Positions 1-7,792 of a stretch of DNA of 64,000 nt are shown here, piece after piece. The stretch is taken from the NCBI GenBank assembly GCA_015060905.1, contig SUXQ01000003.1, forward strand, positions 1 to 64,000. Direction: 5' to 3'. The DNA comes from Bacteroidales bacterium. GTDB taxonomy: Bacteria; Bacteroidota; Bacteroidia; Bacteroidales; Bacteroidaceae. Below the pieces are notes generated by a model, which was given only the letters and a program-made list of their open reading frames with translations, did no database searches and had not been told where the DNA came from. Numbering within the stretch: position 1 is the first letter of the stretch; every line of letters begins with the position of its first letter. The translations under genes and the position numbers were made by a program.

Positions 1-37
1 CATTTGCATCATTCGCAAATCATTTCCGTTTCATCTA

Positions 38-976
38 TTACATGAGGCCTTTTGCCCTGCGTTCTGTGATAGCCCGTTCTACATCGGATTTCAAAAGGAG
101 GTTACTGACACCTATCCGTTCCTTGGTTATATGATACCGTTTGATGATGACCGTAAGGTTGGCGCTGGTCACGTTCATCAACCGACATGCTTGCGCTGTC
201 GTATAAAAGCGGTCATCGTTCCGCAAGTCTGGTTTGAGCCATTCGTCAAGATGTCGCTTGGAGTAATAGGTGATGCCGTATTCTCTCTTGGTCGGAATCT
301 TACGGCGATAGGAACAGGAGCGCAGTGAAGGGGCGCTCATACCGTATCTTTCAGATGCCTCTGATGTAGTAAGCCATTCTTCAATGTTCTCTACATCTAC
401 TGCTGTACCGAAGAACTCATCCGTATGGTGTTTGCTATAAAAGGTTCTGCCGGAAATCCTACAAGTGGGGATGCCGTTGTGTTTGGCACTGGTATAGAGC
501 CACGACTGCTTGACCTTATATATCCTCATCACATCCTCACCGCTGTAGTATTCCATCGGTTCGTTTGATGTTTCTTTTCCCTTTTGTTGAGATTTACAGA
601 CGCTTATCTGATTGGCTTTGGGATGTTGGCAAGGGATTACCCGTCTGTATGGATTTCCTTCCAGCATGTCTTCTATGTCCTTCCTGCGGATAATGGCCAT
701 TCGGTCACTGATGCGTGAAGCATGGAGCTTTCCTTGTGCCACCAGCTTGTAGATATATTGCCGGCTGCATCCCATCAACGTGGATGCTTGTGAGAAAGTG
801 AAATAGTCTTGCTGTCGCAAATTAGCTATTGGTGCAAGTTCATTGAGGAGGCTGTTCCTTTTCTTCTTTATCTCCTGCTTGGCGGCTTCGGCACATTCAA
901 TACAGCAGTACTTTTTCACCGCGCTCTGTGTGCTGAACTCCTTGCCGCAATAAAGGCATTTCTTGGTTCTTTTCAT
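38..976 (-). CDS. Zinc-finger plus multi-HTH (excisionase-like) DNA-binding protein
   Basis: A 312-residue protein read from the ATG at 976; an upstream in-frame extension has no family-like sequence, so the shorter start is preferred. Residues 1-30 carry a CxxC...CxxC knuckle (CLYCGKEF near residue 7, YCCIEC near 23). Four excisionase/MerR-type winged HTH units follow at about 55-105, 140-190, 203-250 and 260-305, each with the pattern 'tt.eA...y.vs...l......ip..r' and a closing 'yskrhldewl'-like wing. Proteins of this build accompany tyrosine integrases on Bacteroidetes integrative and mobilizable elements, probably acting in excision or control of transfer genes. That role is inferred, because no integrase lies inside the window. 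The gene reads out of the left edge, so the body of the element should lie to the left. Direct repeats sit just upstream. Confidence 0.75.
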   Translation of the reverse strand: MKRTKKCLYCGKEFSTQSAVKKYCCIECAEAAKQEIKKKRNSLLNELAPIANLRQQDYFTFSQASTLMGCSRQYIYKLVAQGKLHASRISDRMAIIRRKDIEDMLEGNPYRRVIPCQHPKANQISVCKSQQKGKETSNEPMEYYSGEDVMRIYKVKQSWLYTSAKHNGIPTCRISGRTFYSKHHTDEFFGTAVDVENIEEWLTTSEASERYGMSAPSLRSCSYRRKIPTKREYGITYYSKRHLDEWLKPDLRNDDRFYTTAQACRLMNVTSANLTVIIKRYHITKERIGVSNLLLKSDVERAITERRAKGLM

Positions 977-1323
977 GTGATTCTCTTTTTTGCGTTGAAC
1001 AATCTGTCGTATTCCACGCAAGAGAGTGTACGGAAGTAAATGCTTGTCAACTGTTGTCGCCTCTGTGCACGATATGGCGGGACTTGCATATATGCCCCAA
1101 ATTTGTCTTCTCATGTAAACCGTTGTCAACCGGTGTAAACGGAGTACACGATATGACAAAAAATAAGCCCCGTAATTTCTCTGCGGTAGAAATACGTGGC
1201 AAAATTATCATCAAAAATGCATATCACCAAATAGCGACTGCGAAGTGTTAAAATTTGAGCAGCGTTGATTATCAATGATTTAGTCTATGTTATTTATTTT
1301 TGTTTGTGGTTGTTTGTAAGTGT
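977..1323. other. Intergenic region holding a probable integrative-element end
   Basis: There is no supportable gene in these 347 bases. The left part holds the direct repeats described separately. The right part (about 1200-1323) is AT-rich, with a small palindrome TTGATTATCAA near 1264 and repeats of ACAAACAA on the minus strand. The BspA-like reading frame ends abruptly at 1324, so the junction between inserted DNA and old chromosome probably lies close to 1320-1330. No second element end is available here to define a core site. Confidence 0.4.
1044..1157. repeat. Direct repeats upstream of the HTH gene (control or recombination sites)
   Basis: Two imperfect 35-base direct repeats lie at 1044-1078 and 1123-1157, exactly 79 bases apart. 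Both begin TTGTCAAC and end with CACGATATG. The second copy sits inside three 10-base iterons at 1114-1143 (TGTAAACCGT, TGTCAACCGG, TGTAAACGGA), in phase with one helical turn. The pattern suits binding sites for an excisionase, integrase arm region or autoregulator. The function is inferred. Confidence 0.6.
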
Positions 1324-1653
1324 CTAATTACAATTATAGAACACATTGTCTCCTATGCTTGTAACACTGTTGGGGATTGTTACGCTTGTGAGATCATAGC
1401 AACCCATGAACGCACCCTCTCCTATGCTTGTAACACTATATTTTCTTCCATTATAACTTACGCTTGAAGGTATTGTAACACTTCCTTTATATCTATTGGA
1501 ATGGGAATCATAAGTTACCTTCACTGTTAAATTCGTCTCGTCAGTAACATTGTAATATATTCCACCTACTTCAAAGTCAAGGGCTGTTGCCGCTACGCTG
1601 CATAGCAACGCAACCATTGCAACGAATAGTTGCTTCAAGTAATTTTTATACAT
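1324..1653 (-). pseudogene. Truncated BspA-like leucine-rich-repeat protein (N-terminal fragment)
   Basis: A 109-codon frame with an N-terminal signal peptide (hydrophobic residues 8-24), a short beta-rich domain and then just over one LRR_5/BspA unit ([14 protein letters not shown], then [11 protein letters not shown]). It matches the first 100 residues of the 547-codon frame at 48005 in order and style (FEV.GIYY.VT, then [17 protein letters not shown]). It stops in mid-repeat, two codons after a repeat cysteine, where a complete protein would continue with LTSVTIP. I read it as a gene cut by insertion of the element on its left. A very short secreted protein remains possible. No T9SS-like C-terminal domain is left. 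Confidence 0.6.
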
Positions 1654-2054
1654 ATATTGTTCGCTTTTTAATACTTCTTATCAAAAAAAGGAATAAAATT
1701 CCTAATAAACAGTGCGAAATTAACAATAAAAAATTTGTTCGACAAAACTATATTAGTGTTATTCTATAAAAGAATGGCTGTATTAACATTACGGGGCAAA
1801 AATTGTACAATAACAATAAAGAATAAATGTACTTTGTTTACAGCAAAAGCTAAAAGAGTATCCCCACTTAACGACACAAAATAAGTTAATTAAATAAAAA
1901 TAGGCTGCATTTATCTTCTTTTGCGATAGATTAGAACTATCTTTGTATAATATAGGCGGCACTCGCTGTGAAATATTCAAGCAAGCTTGATATTATTTCG
2001 CTCGTTTGCAACTATCTTTGCACAAGACAATATACGTAAAAATTAATTACCACA
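1654..2054. other. AT-rich intergenic region between BspA fragment and Crp/Fnr gene
   Basis: There is no supportable gene. Two copies of the -7 hexamer context ACTATCTTTG occur at about 1937-1946 and 2011-2020, with GGCTGC/GGCGGC-like words between them. This resembles the promoter repeats in front of porQ. The copy at 2011 is the likely promoter of the downstream regulator. Confidence 0.45.
2013..2020 (+). promoter_or_regulatory. Promoter -7 box for the Crp/Fnr gene
   Basis: TATCTTTG matches the Bacteroidetes TAnnTTTG box and lies 34 bases before the ATG at 2055. No clear TTTG stands 19 bases upstream, so the -33 element is weak or absent. Confidence 0.5.
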
Positions 2055-2738
2055 ATGTACGAAAGCCTTATGTGCCTGCCCTACTTTCAGGGCATGAGCA
2101 AAGACGAAATAACATCGATACTCGACAAAGTAAAATTGGTATTCACCCGTCACGCCGACGGCGAGAGGATTGCCACACAAGGCTCACCATGCAACTGTCT
2201 GATGCTGTTGGTGCGTGGCAGCCTGACGTCAAAATGTGTATCGCCCGACGGGCGATACACACTTATCGAAGAACTTACAATACCGTTCGCCTTTGAGCCT
2301 TATTCGCTCTTCGGACTTTCGCCCACCTACCGAAGCAGCTACTATGCAAATGGCGAGTGTGACATTCTGACAATAGAAAAGTCATATCTGTTCAACGAAT
2401 TTTCGCGATACGACATATTTTTAATGAACATAATGAACCTTCTGTGCCAGCGTGTGCAGCAGAAAAATTCCCAAATATGGAACGCCCGACGATTGCCACT
2501 TGCCGAAAAGATAATAGAGTTTATTGCTATTAGAGCCGAGTCGCAAGATGGCTGCAAGACCCTACAGATAAAGATGGACGACCTTGCCGACATTCTGGAC
2601 GAGACACGCATAAACGTATCCTCGGCACTGAACCTGCTGCAAAAGAGAGGCCTTATAGAGCTGCGACGAAAAGAAATTCACATACCCTCGTTCAAGCTGC
2701 TGGCGAGCTACAGACAACAGACCAGCTCGCTAGAATAA
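2055..2738 (+). CDS. Crp/Fnr family transcriptional regulator
   Basis: A 227-residue cytoplasmic regulator. Residues 1-120 form a cyclic-nucleotide-binding-like beta-barrel (FQGMSKDEI at the start, then ERIATQGSPCNCLMLLVRGSL). A linking helix runs to about 150, and a winged HTH occupies about 165-215 (KMDDLADILDETRINVSSAL, then the LLQKRGLIELRRKEI wing). The N-terminal cysteine cluster of oxygen-sensing FNR is absent, and the canonical cAMP-binding arginine/serine pair is not obvious, so the ligand is unknown. Many Bacteroidetes carry such regulators for redox or nitrosative stress. It stands alone between its own promoter and a strong terminator, so the neighbouring exporter is probably not co-transcribed but could be a target. 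Confidence 0.9.
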   Translation: MYESLMCLPYFQGMSKDEITSILDKVKLVFTRHADGERIATQGSPCNCLMLLVRGSLTSKCVSPDGRYTLIEELTIPFAFEPYSLFGLSPTYRSSYYANGECDILTIEKSYLFNEFSRYDIFLMNIMNLLCQRVQQKNSQIWNARRLPLAEKIIEFIAIRAESQDGCKTLQIKMDDLADILDETRINVSSALNLLQKRGLIELRRKEIHIPSFKLLASYRQQTSSLE

Positions 2739-2744
2739 AAATAT

Positions 2745-2771
2745 AAACGCCACAATTTGTGGCGTTTTTTT
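2745..2771 (+). terminator. Rho-independent terminator after the Crp/Fnr gene
   Basis: An 8-bp GC-rich hairpin (AACGCCAC/GTGGCGTT, loop of about 5 bases) is followed directly by seven T residues, ten bases after the stop codon. Confidence 0.9.
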
Positions 2772-2830
2772 GTATACTTAAACGAGATTGACTAAATTCG
2801 CAGCCCTAAAATAAAACCTACCCTAAAACC

Positions 2831-3730
2831 ATGAACAAACAATCTTTAATAGGGCATCTGTCGTGCCTTATTGCTTACGCTATTTTCGGCTTTAACATCA
2901 TTGTGTGTAAGGACCTTACCGGCGGAGGACTAATATCACCACTGACTATCTTCTGCCTAAGATCCATTGGCGCCGGAGGGCTATTTTGGTTCATTTCCCG
3001 GTTTATGCCTAAAGAGAAAGTAGAGAGGGGAGATTATATAAAAATATTCGCAGCATCTATGTTGGGATTCTTCACCTGCCAGTATACGTTCCTTATGGGA
3101 ATACCCCACATTACCCCGATGGACTGCTCCATACTGTCGGCAATTTCACCAATATACACGATGATAATAGCTGCAATGGTGCTGAAAGAGCCTATCACCC
3201 TGCAAAAAGCCGGAGGCGTTGCGATAAGTTTCGCGGGCATCACCTATCTTATCGTAAGCAAAGTGTCTATGGGCGGCGCGGCAGAGACTACCCCCTTCGG
3301 AATATTAATGCTCATTCTTAACACCCTTAGTTTCTCTATGTATCTTGGTATTTTCAAACCCCTCATAGGAAAATACTCGGTCGTTACATTCATGAAGTGG
3401 ATATTCCTGTTTGCATTTACAGTGTCCTTCCCATTCTCGTGTAAAGAGATAGCCACACTCGACTGGCACACAATTCCGTCCATACAACTGGCCGAACTTG
3501 CCTATCTTATTATCTGTGCTACATTTATAACATATTTTCTTATACCCGTAGGGCAAAAAAACATTAGGCCCACGCTTGTGAGTATGTACAGCTACGTGCA
3601 GCCTATAATCGCAATAGCAATAAGCATCAGTATAGGAATGGAAATTCTCACATGGCAGAAACTGCTCGCCGCAACAATGGTTTTTGGAGGAGTCGTAATT
3701 GTAAGCTACAGTAAAAGCCGAATAAAATAA
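2831..3730 (+). CDS. EamA/DMT superfamily transporter
   Basis: A 299-residue integral membrane protein with ten predicted hydrophobic helices arranged as two EamA repeats (about 1-140 and 150-295). The first repeat contains the usual GFNIIVCKDL and LRSIGAGGLF segments and the second ends in GGVVIVSYSK. Family members export amino acids, metabolites or drugs by drug/metabolite antiport. The substrate cannot be told from sequence. The inside-positive C-terminus (SKSRIK) and length are normal. It follows the Crp/Fnr gene after a terminator and converges with the EF-G-like gene. A second, only distantly similar DMT gene lies at 16570. Confidence 0.9.
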   Translation: MNKQSLIGHLSCLIAYAIFGFNIIVCKDLTGGGLISPLTIFCLRSIGAGGLFWFISRFMPKEKVERGDYIKIFAASMLGFFTCQYTFLMGIPHITPMDCSILSAISPIYTMIIAAMVLKEPITLQKAGGVAISFAGITYLIVSKVSMGGAAETTPFGILMLILNTLSFSMYLGIFKPLIGKYSVVTFMKWIFLFAFTVSFPFSCKEIATLDWHTIPSIQLAELAYLIICATFITYFLIPVGQKNIRPTLVSMYSYVQPIIAIAISISIGMEILTWQKLLAATMVFGGVVIVSYSKSRIK

Positions 3731-3764
3731 AAAACTGCATCAAGATATCACATCTTAATGCAGT
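3728..3764 (-). terminator. Terminator of the EF-G-like gene
   Basis: On the minus strand, ACTGCATTAAGATG pairs with the following ATCTTGATGCAGT (one mismatch), and the stem runs into TTTTTTATTTTATT. It lies 27 bases past the stop codon at 3791. Confidence 0.8.
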
Positions 3765-3790
3765 CGACTAATTAAAATTTATGAAAAAAA

Positions 3791-5944
3791 TTAAACCTCT
3801 TCTTTAATTGCAAATTCTTTAATTAACTTATCCTGAACATCTGTGGGAACAAGTTCGTATGACGCGAACGACATAATGAAAGATGCACGACCACCGGTCA
3901 ATGAGCTGAGGGCTGTTGAATAAGAAGACATCTCAGCCAAAGGAACTTTTGCCGAAAGTTTCTCGTAACCATTTTCGCTGCTCATACCCATGATAAGACC
4001 GCGACGGCCCTGAAGGTCACTCATCACATCACCCATTTTGTCCGAGGGAACAAATACCTCAACGTCGTAAACAGGCTCAAGAAGTTTGGGGGCTGCCGAA
4101 CGGAAAGCCTCGCTGAAGGCGTTACGTCCCGCAAGCATAAACGAAATTTCATTAGAGTCTACCGGGTGCATCTTACCATCGTAAACAATAACTCTTACGT
4201 CACGTGCGTATGAACCGGTCAAAGGACCTTGCTCCATTCTCTCCATCACGCCCTTGAGGATTGCGGGCATGAAACGTGCGTCGATGGCACCACCAACCAC
4301 ACTGTTCACAAATACCAGCTTGCCGCCCCAATCGAGTTTAATCTCCTCTGTTCCGCGAGGAGTAATTTTAAACTCCTGACCGTTGAAACGATAAACCTCG
4401 GGCATGGGCACGCCCTCTTCGTAAGGCTCCACAATCATGTGTACCTCGCCAAACTGTCCGGCACCACCCGACTGTTTCTTGTGACGATAGTCGGCACGTG
4501 CAGCCTTTGTAATTGTCTCGCGATAAGGAATCTTGGGCTCTTCGTACTTAACGAGCATCTTCTCTACATTCACAAGACGCCACTGCAATGTACGCAAGTG
4601 GAACTCTCCCTGACCGTAAACGATAGTCTGACGAAGCTCTTTCGACTGAACAACCACCCATGTGGGGTCCTCTTCGTGCATACGGTTAAGCACCTGCATA
4701 AGTTTCTCCATGTCTGCCTCTTTCTGGGGCTTGATGGCACGCGAATATTTCGATGCGGGATATTTAACAAGCGAGAAGCTGTTATTAGCATCCTTATCGT
4801 TGAGAGTATTACCAATCTTAATATCTTTCAACTTCACTGTACATCCAAGGTCACCGGCCTTAAGTTCATCAACCTGCACGCGATTGGCACCTGCACAGCA
4901 GAAAATCTGAGAGATACGCTCTTTCGAGCCACGGTCGGCATTTACAAGGTCGGCACCTGTCTTAAGCGTACCGCTCATCACCTTAAAGTAGTTTACCTCG
5001 CCAATATGAGGCTCGACAGAAGTCTTAAAGAAGAAAATTGATGTAGGAGCGTCGCTATTGTAAGGAACAACCGTACCCTCGGAATTAACAGGCTGAGGCA
5101 TGTCATCAACCTCGGGAGCCACGTTAGAGAGGAACTCAAGCAGACGGCTGACAGCAACATCAGTTCCTGCCGAGCAGCAAAGAACGGGGTACACGCTTCC
5201 GGTAGAAAGACCCATACGGGCACCGATGCGAATATCATCTTTGTCAAGGTCGGAATCCTCGAAATATTTATCCATAAGTTCCTCTTTATTCTCGGCAGCC
5301 ATTTCCACAAGTTTCATGTGAAGGTCGATAGCCTTGTCAAGCTCGGCAACGGGAATATCCTCTTCGATGGGAGCCTCACCCTCGGCTGTCCATGTGAGTT
5401 TCTTCATCAAAAGAACGTCGATGATTGACTTAAAACCGGGGCCTGTCTCAAGAGGATACTGCACAGGGCAAACTTTGGGACCGTAGATTGTTTGAAGCTG
5501 CTCGATAACCATGTCATAATCACACTTTTCATGGTCCACCTGATTGACAACAAACATCAGCGGCTTGTTCATCTTCTTTATATAACGGAAACAGTTCTGT
5601 GTACCTACCTCAACACCATACTGACCATTGATTACCATCATTGCAAGGTCGGCAACAGTCATGGCCGAAACTGCGCTACCGGCAAAGTCATCTGCACCCG
5701 GGCAGTCTATAAGGTTAAGCTTTTTACCATTCTGCTCTACCTGAAAAACTGTAGAGAATACAGAGTAGCCATACTCTTGTTCAACAGGGAAATAGTCGCT
5801 TACTGTATTTTTTGCAGCAACAGTTCCTCTACGTTTTATAATACCACTCTCAAAGAGGATCGCCTCTGTGAGGGTGGTTTTACCGGCGCCTGAACATCCT
5901 ACGATTGCGATGTTCTTAATTTCGTTAGTCTGATACGTTTTCAT
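3791..5944 (-). CDS. fusA2: EF-G paralogue (EF-G2 type) with degenerate GTPase motifs
   Basis: A 717-residue five-domain translocase: G domain 1-~275, beta-barrel II to ~390, domain III to ~470, domain IV to ~600 and domain V to 717. The P-loop survives (GCSGAGKTT at 16-24), but switch II reads DCPGADDF at 80-87, where canonical EF-G has DTPGHVDF. The catalytic histidine is therefore alanine. The base-recognition NKxD is NQVD, and switch I lacks the usual E-RG-TI pattern. In Bacteroides thetaiotaomicron a paralogue called EF-G2 has been reported to support translation without GTPase activity and to be needed in the gut under carbon limitation. Orthology with that protein is my inference. The genuine fusA should lie elsewhere. 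It is divergent from hemW. Confidence 0.85.
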   Translation of the reverse strand: MKTYQTNEIKNIAIVGCSGAGKTTLTEAILFESGIIKRRGTVAAKNTVSDYFPVEQEYGYSVFSTVFQVEQNGKKLNLIDCPGADDFAGSAVSAMTVADLAMMVINGQYGVEVGTQNCFRYIKKMNKPLMFVVNQVDHEKCDYDMVIEQLQTIYGPKVCPVQYPLETGPGFKSIIDVLLMKKLTWTAEGEAPIEEDIPVAELDKAIDLHMKLVEMAAENKEELMDKYFEDSDLDKDDIRIGARMGLSTGSVYPVLCCSAGTDVAVSRLLEFLSNVAPEVDDMPQPVNSEGTVVPYNSDAPTSIFFFKTSVEPHIGEVNYFKVMSGTLKTGADLVNADRGSKERISQIFCCAGANRVQVDELKAGDLGCTVKLKDIKIGNTLNDKDANNSFSLVKYPASKYSRAIKPQKEADMEKLMQVLNRMHEEDPTWVVVQSKELRQTIVYGQGEFHLRTLQWRLVNVEKMLVKYEEPKIPYRETITKAARADYRHKKQSGGAGQFGEVHMIVEPYEEGVPMPEVYRFNGQEFKITPRGTEEIKLDWGGKLVFVNSVVGGAIDARFMPAILKGVMERMEQGPLTGSYARDVRVIVYDGKMHPVDSNEISFMLAGRNAFSEAFRSAAPKLLEPVYDVEVFVPSDKMGDVMSDLQGRRGLIMGMSSENGYEKLSAKVPLAEMSSYSTALSSLTGGRASFIMSFASYELVPTDVQDKLIKEFAIKEEV

Positions 5945-6038
5945 ATTTCTGTTATTTTTGTTTTATAATTAAGACTAATTAAACAAATCGGTCGCCAATA
6001 TAAGAAAAAAAACTTTATCGAGCAACTACGCGGCGACG

Positions 6039-6073
6039 TTTTTTCAATAATCGGCAAAAATATTTTAACTTTG
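6039..6073 (+). promoter_or_regulatory. Promoter of hemW
   Basis: TAACTTTG at 6066-6073 fits the -7 box, and a T-run TTTTTTC at 6039-6045 stands about 20 bases upstream in place of TTTG. The start codon follows 22 bases later. Confidence 0.55.
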
Positions 6074-6095
6074 TCAGCAAAATACCCCTTGTACC

Positions 6096-7229
6096 ATGGC
6101 AGGAATATACATTCACATACCATTTTGTAAGCAGCGCTGTCGCTATTGCAGTTTTTTCTCGTCTACCAACGAGAAGAAAAAAGGAGAATATATTGATGCT
6201 CTTTGCACAGAATTGCAGACACGAAAAGATTATATAGAAAGTGACATTATTGAAACTATATATATTGGCGGAGGTACACCATCAACTTTGCAGAAAGAGG
6301 ATTTTGAAAAAATTTTCAGCACAATAGAGAGAAATTTCATTATAAAAGAGGGTGCCGAAATTACCTTGGAGACTAACCCCGATGACCTTTCGCGCGACTA
6401 TCTTGCCATGCTGCACAGCCTGCCTTTCAACCGCTTGAGTATGGGAGTACAGAGTTTCAACGACAATCTGTTGAAAAGATTGGGACGCCGCCACGATGCG
6501 AACAGGGCAATAGAGGCCTTTCGCGACGCACGCGCAACAGGATTCAAAAATATAAGCATAGACCTGATGTTTGCCCTGCCCGGCTCGACCGACGAAAGTT
6601 GGAGCAACGACCTTGACACGGCAATAAGACTGCGCCCCGAACATATTTCGGCCTATAATCTCACCTACGAAGAGGGCACCTCCCTTTACAAGGCAATGCA
6701 GAGTGGAGAAATAACGCCACTCGACGAAGAAGAAAATTTAAAGCAGTTTACCACACTCATCGAAAGGCTCGACACTGCCGGTTACCGCCATTATGAAATA
6801 TCGAACTTTGCCCTTCCCGGACACGAGAGCCGACACAACAGCAGCTATTGGCACGACACGCCATATTTGGGCTGCGGGGCGGCTGCACACTCCTACGACG
6901 GAGCCTCGCGTCAGTGGAACGTTGCAAACATCGACCTATATATAAAAGGTATAAAAGAGGGCATGCCCGACTACGAAATTGAGAAATTGACAGAAAGCGA
7001 ATGTTACAACGATGCAATTCTTACCCGTCTGAGGACATACGACGGGCTGCCAATCGAATGGTTCAGAAATAAATTTCAGAATAAATATATCACCTATATG
7101 TTAAACAGTGCCGCCGAGCATATTGCCCGCGGCACATTGACTCATGATAGCGACGATTGCATCAGACTCACAAAAAAGGGAATTTTCATAAGTGACGCAA
7201 TCATACGCGACCTTATATATGTAGATTAG
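6096..7229 (+). CDS. hemW: Radical SAM heme chaperone HemW
   Basis: A 377-residue radical SAM protein. C11, C15 and C18 form CxxxCxxC for the [4Fe-4S] cluster, followed by SFF rather than the fourth cysteine of true oxygen-independent coproporphyrinogen oxidase HemN. That marks it as HemW, which binds heme and delivers it to acceptor proteins. The GGGTPS motif near residue 58, GVQSF near 120 and a C-terminal HemN-like winged domain (from about 300, ending at LIYVD) are all in place. The length is standard for HemW. Its stop codon directly abuts the stop of hpt on the other strand, with no spacer, so no dedicated terminator hairpin fits between them. Confidence 0.92.
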   Translation: MAGIYIHIPFCKQRCRYCSFFSSTNEKKKGEYIDALCTELQTRKDYIESDIIETIYIGGGTPSTLQKEDFEKIFSTIERNFIIKEGAEITLETNPDDLSRDYLAMLHSLPFNRLSMGVQSFNDNLLKRLGRRHDANRAIEAFRDARATGFKNISIDLMFALPGSTDESWSNDLDTAIRLRPEHISAYNLTYEEGTSLYKAMQSGEITPLDEEENLKQFTTLIERLDTAGYRHYEISNFALPGHESRHNSSYWHDTPYLGCGAAAHSYDGASRQWNVANIDLYIKGIKEGMPDYEIEKLTESECYNDAILTRLRTYDGLPIEWFRNKFQNKYITYMLNSAAEHIARGTLTHDSDDCIRLTKKGIFISDAIIRDLIYVD

Positions 7230-7766
7230 TTACTCCAATATTTTGTAAATATCGGGCAGATTGCGACCCTCCTGATCATAGTCGAGACCGTAACCAACAA
7301 TAAAGTCATTTGCAATATCGAAGCAACGATAATGAATATCAAGTTCCACCTGTAAATTACCGGGCTTTACAAACAGCGAGGCTACGCGTACATCGGCAGG
7401 GTTTTTCTCTTTCAACATTCGCAACATTTCGCGCATGGTAATACCCGAGTCGATAATATCCTCGACAATAACCAATGTGCGGCCCTCGATATTTTCGTTA
7501 AGACCAATAAGTTGCTTCACCTTACCGGTAGTGGTGGTACCCTCGTACGACGATACACGCACGAAGCTAACCTCGCAAGGAATATCAATTTCGCGCAAAA
7601 GGTCGGCGGCAAACATAAAAGCACCATTAAGCACAACAAGGAAAAGAGGTTTTTTCCCGGCAAGTTCCTCGTTCATGCCAGCCGCCACCTTTTTCACTTG
7701 TTCTTTTATTTCATTTTCAGAAATGTATAATGAAAATTTTTTATCATTAACTTGAACAGTTTTCAT
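7230..7766 (-). CDS. hpt: Hypoxanthine phosphoribosyltransferase
   Basis: A 178-residue purine-salvage enzyme that transfers ribose phosphate from PRPP to hypoxanthine (and usually guanine), giving IMP or GMP. The PRPP-binding loop VIVEDIIDSGIT is at 99-110, with the two acidic residues after VIV. The flexible-loop residues SSYEGTTTTG at 72-81 and the late base-stacking segment FDIANDFIVGYGLDYD are typical of the HPRT family. It is the last gene of a minus-strand run radA, FAD oxidoreductase, hpt, with gaps of 15 and 26 bases, so co-transcription is likely. A link of function within that run is not obvious. Confidence 0.95.
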   Translation of the reverse strand: MKTVQVNDKKFSLYISENEIKEQVKKVAAGMNEELAGKKPLFLVVLNGAFMFAADLLREIDIPCEVSFVRVSSYEGTTTTGKVKQLIGLNENIEGRTLVIVEDIIDSGITMREMLRMLKEKNPADVRVASLFVKPGNLQVELDIHYRCFDIANDFIVGYGLDYDQEGRNLPDIYKILE

Positions 7767-7792
7767 CGCAATATGTTTATTTATGTTTGCGT

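Noticed and set aside
4229-5041. Long open frame on the plus strand opposite the EF-G-like gene
   Set aside because: It mirrors the conserved minus-strand gene, has no family resemblance and arises from codon bias. The same holds for long frames opposite other genes, for example at 9002, 20014, 23804 and 25092.
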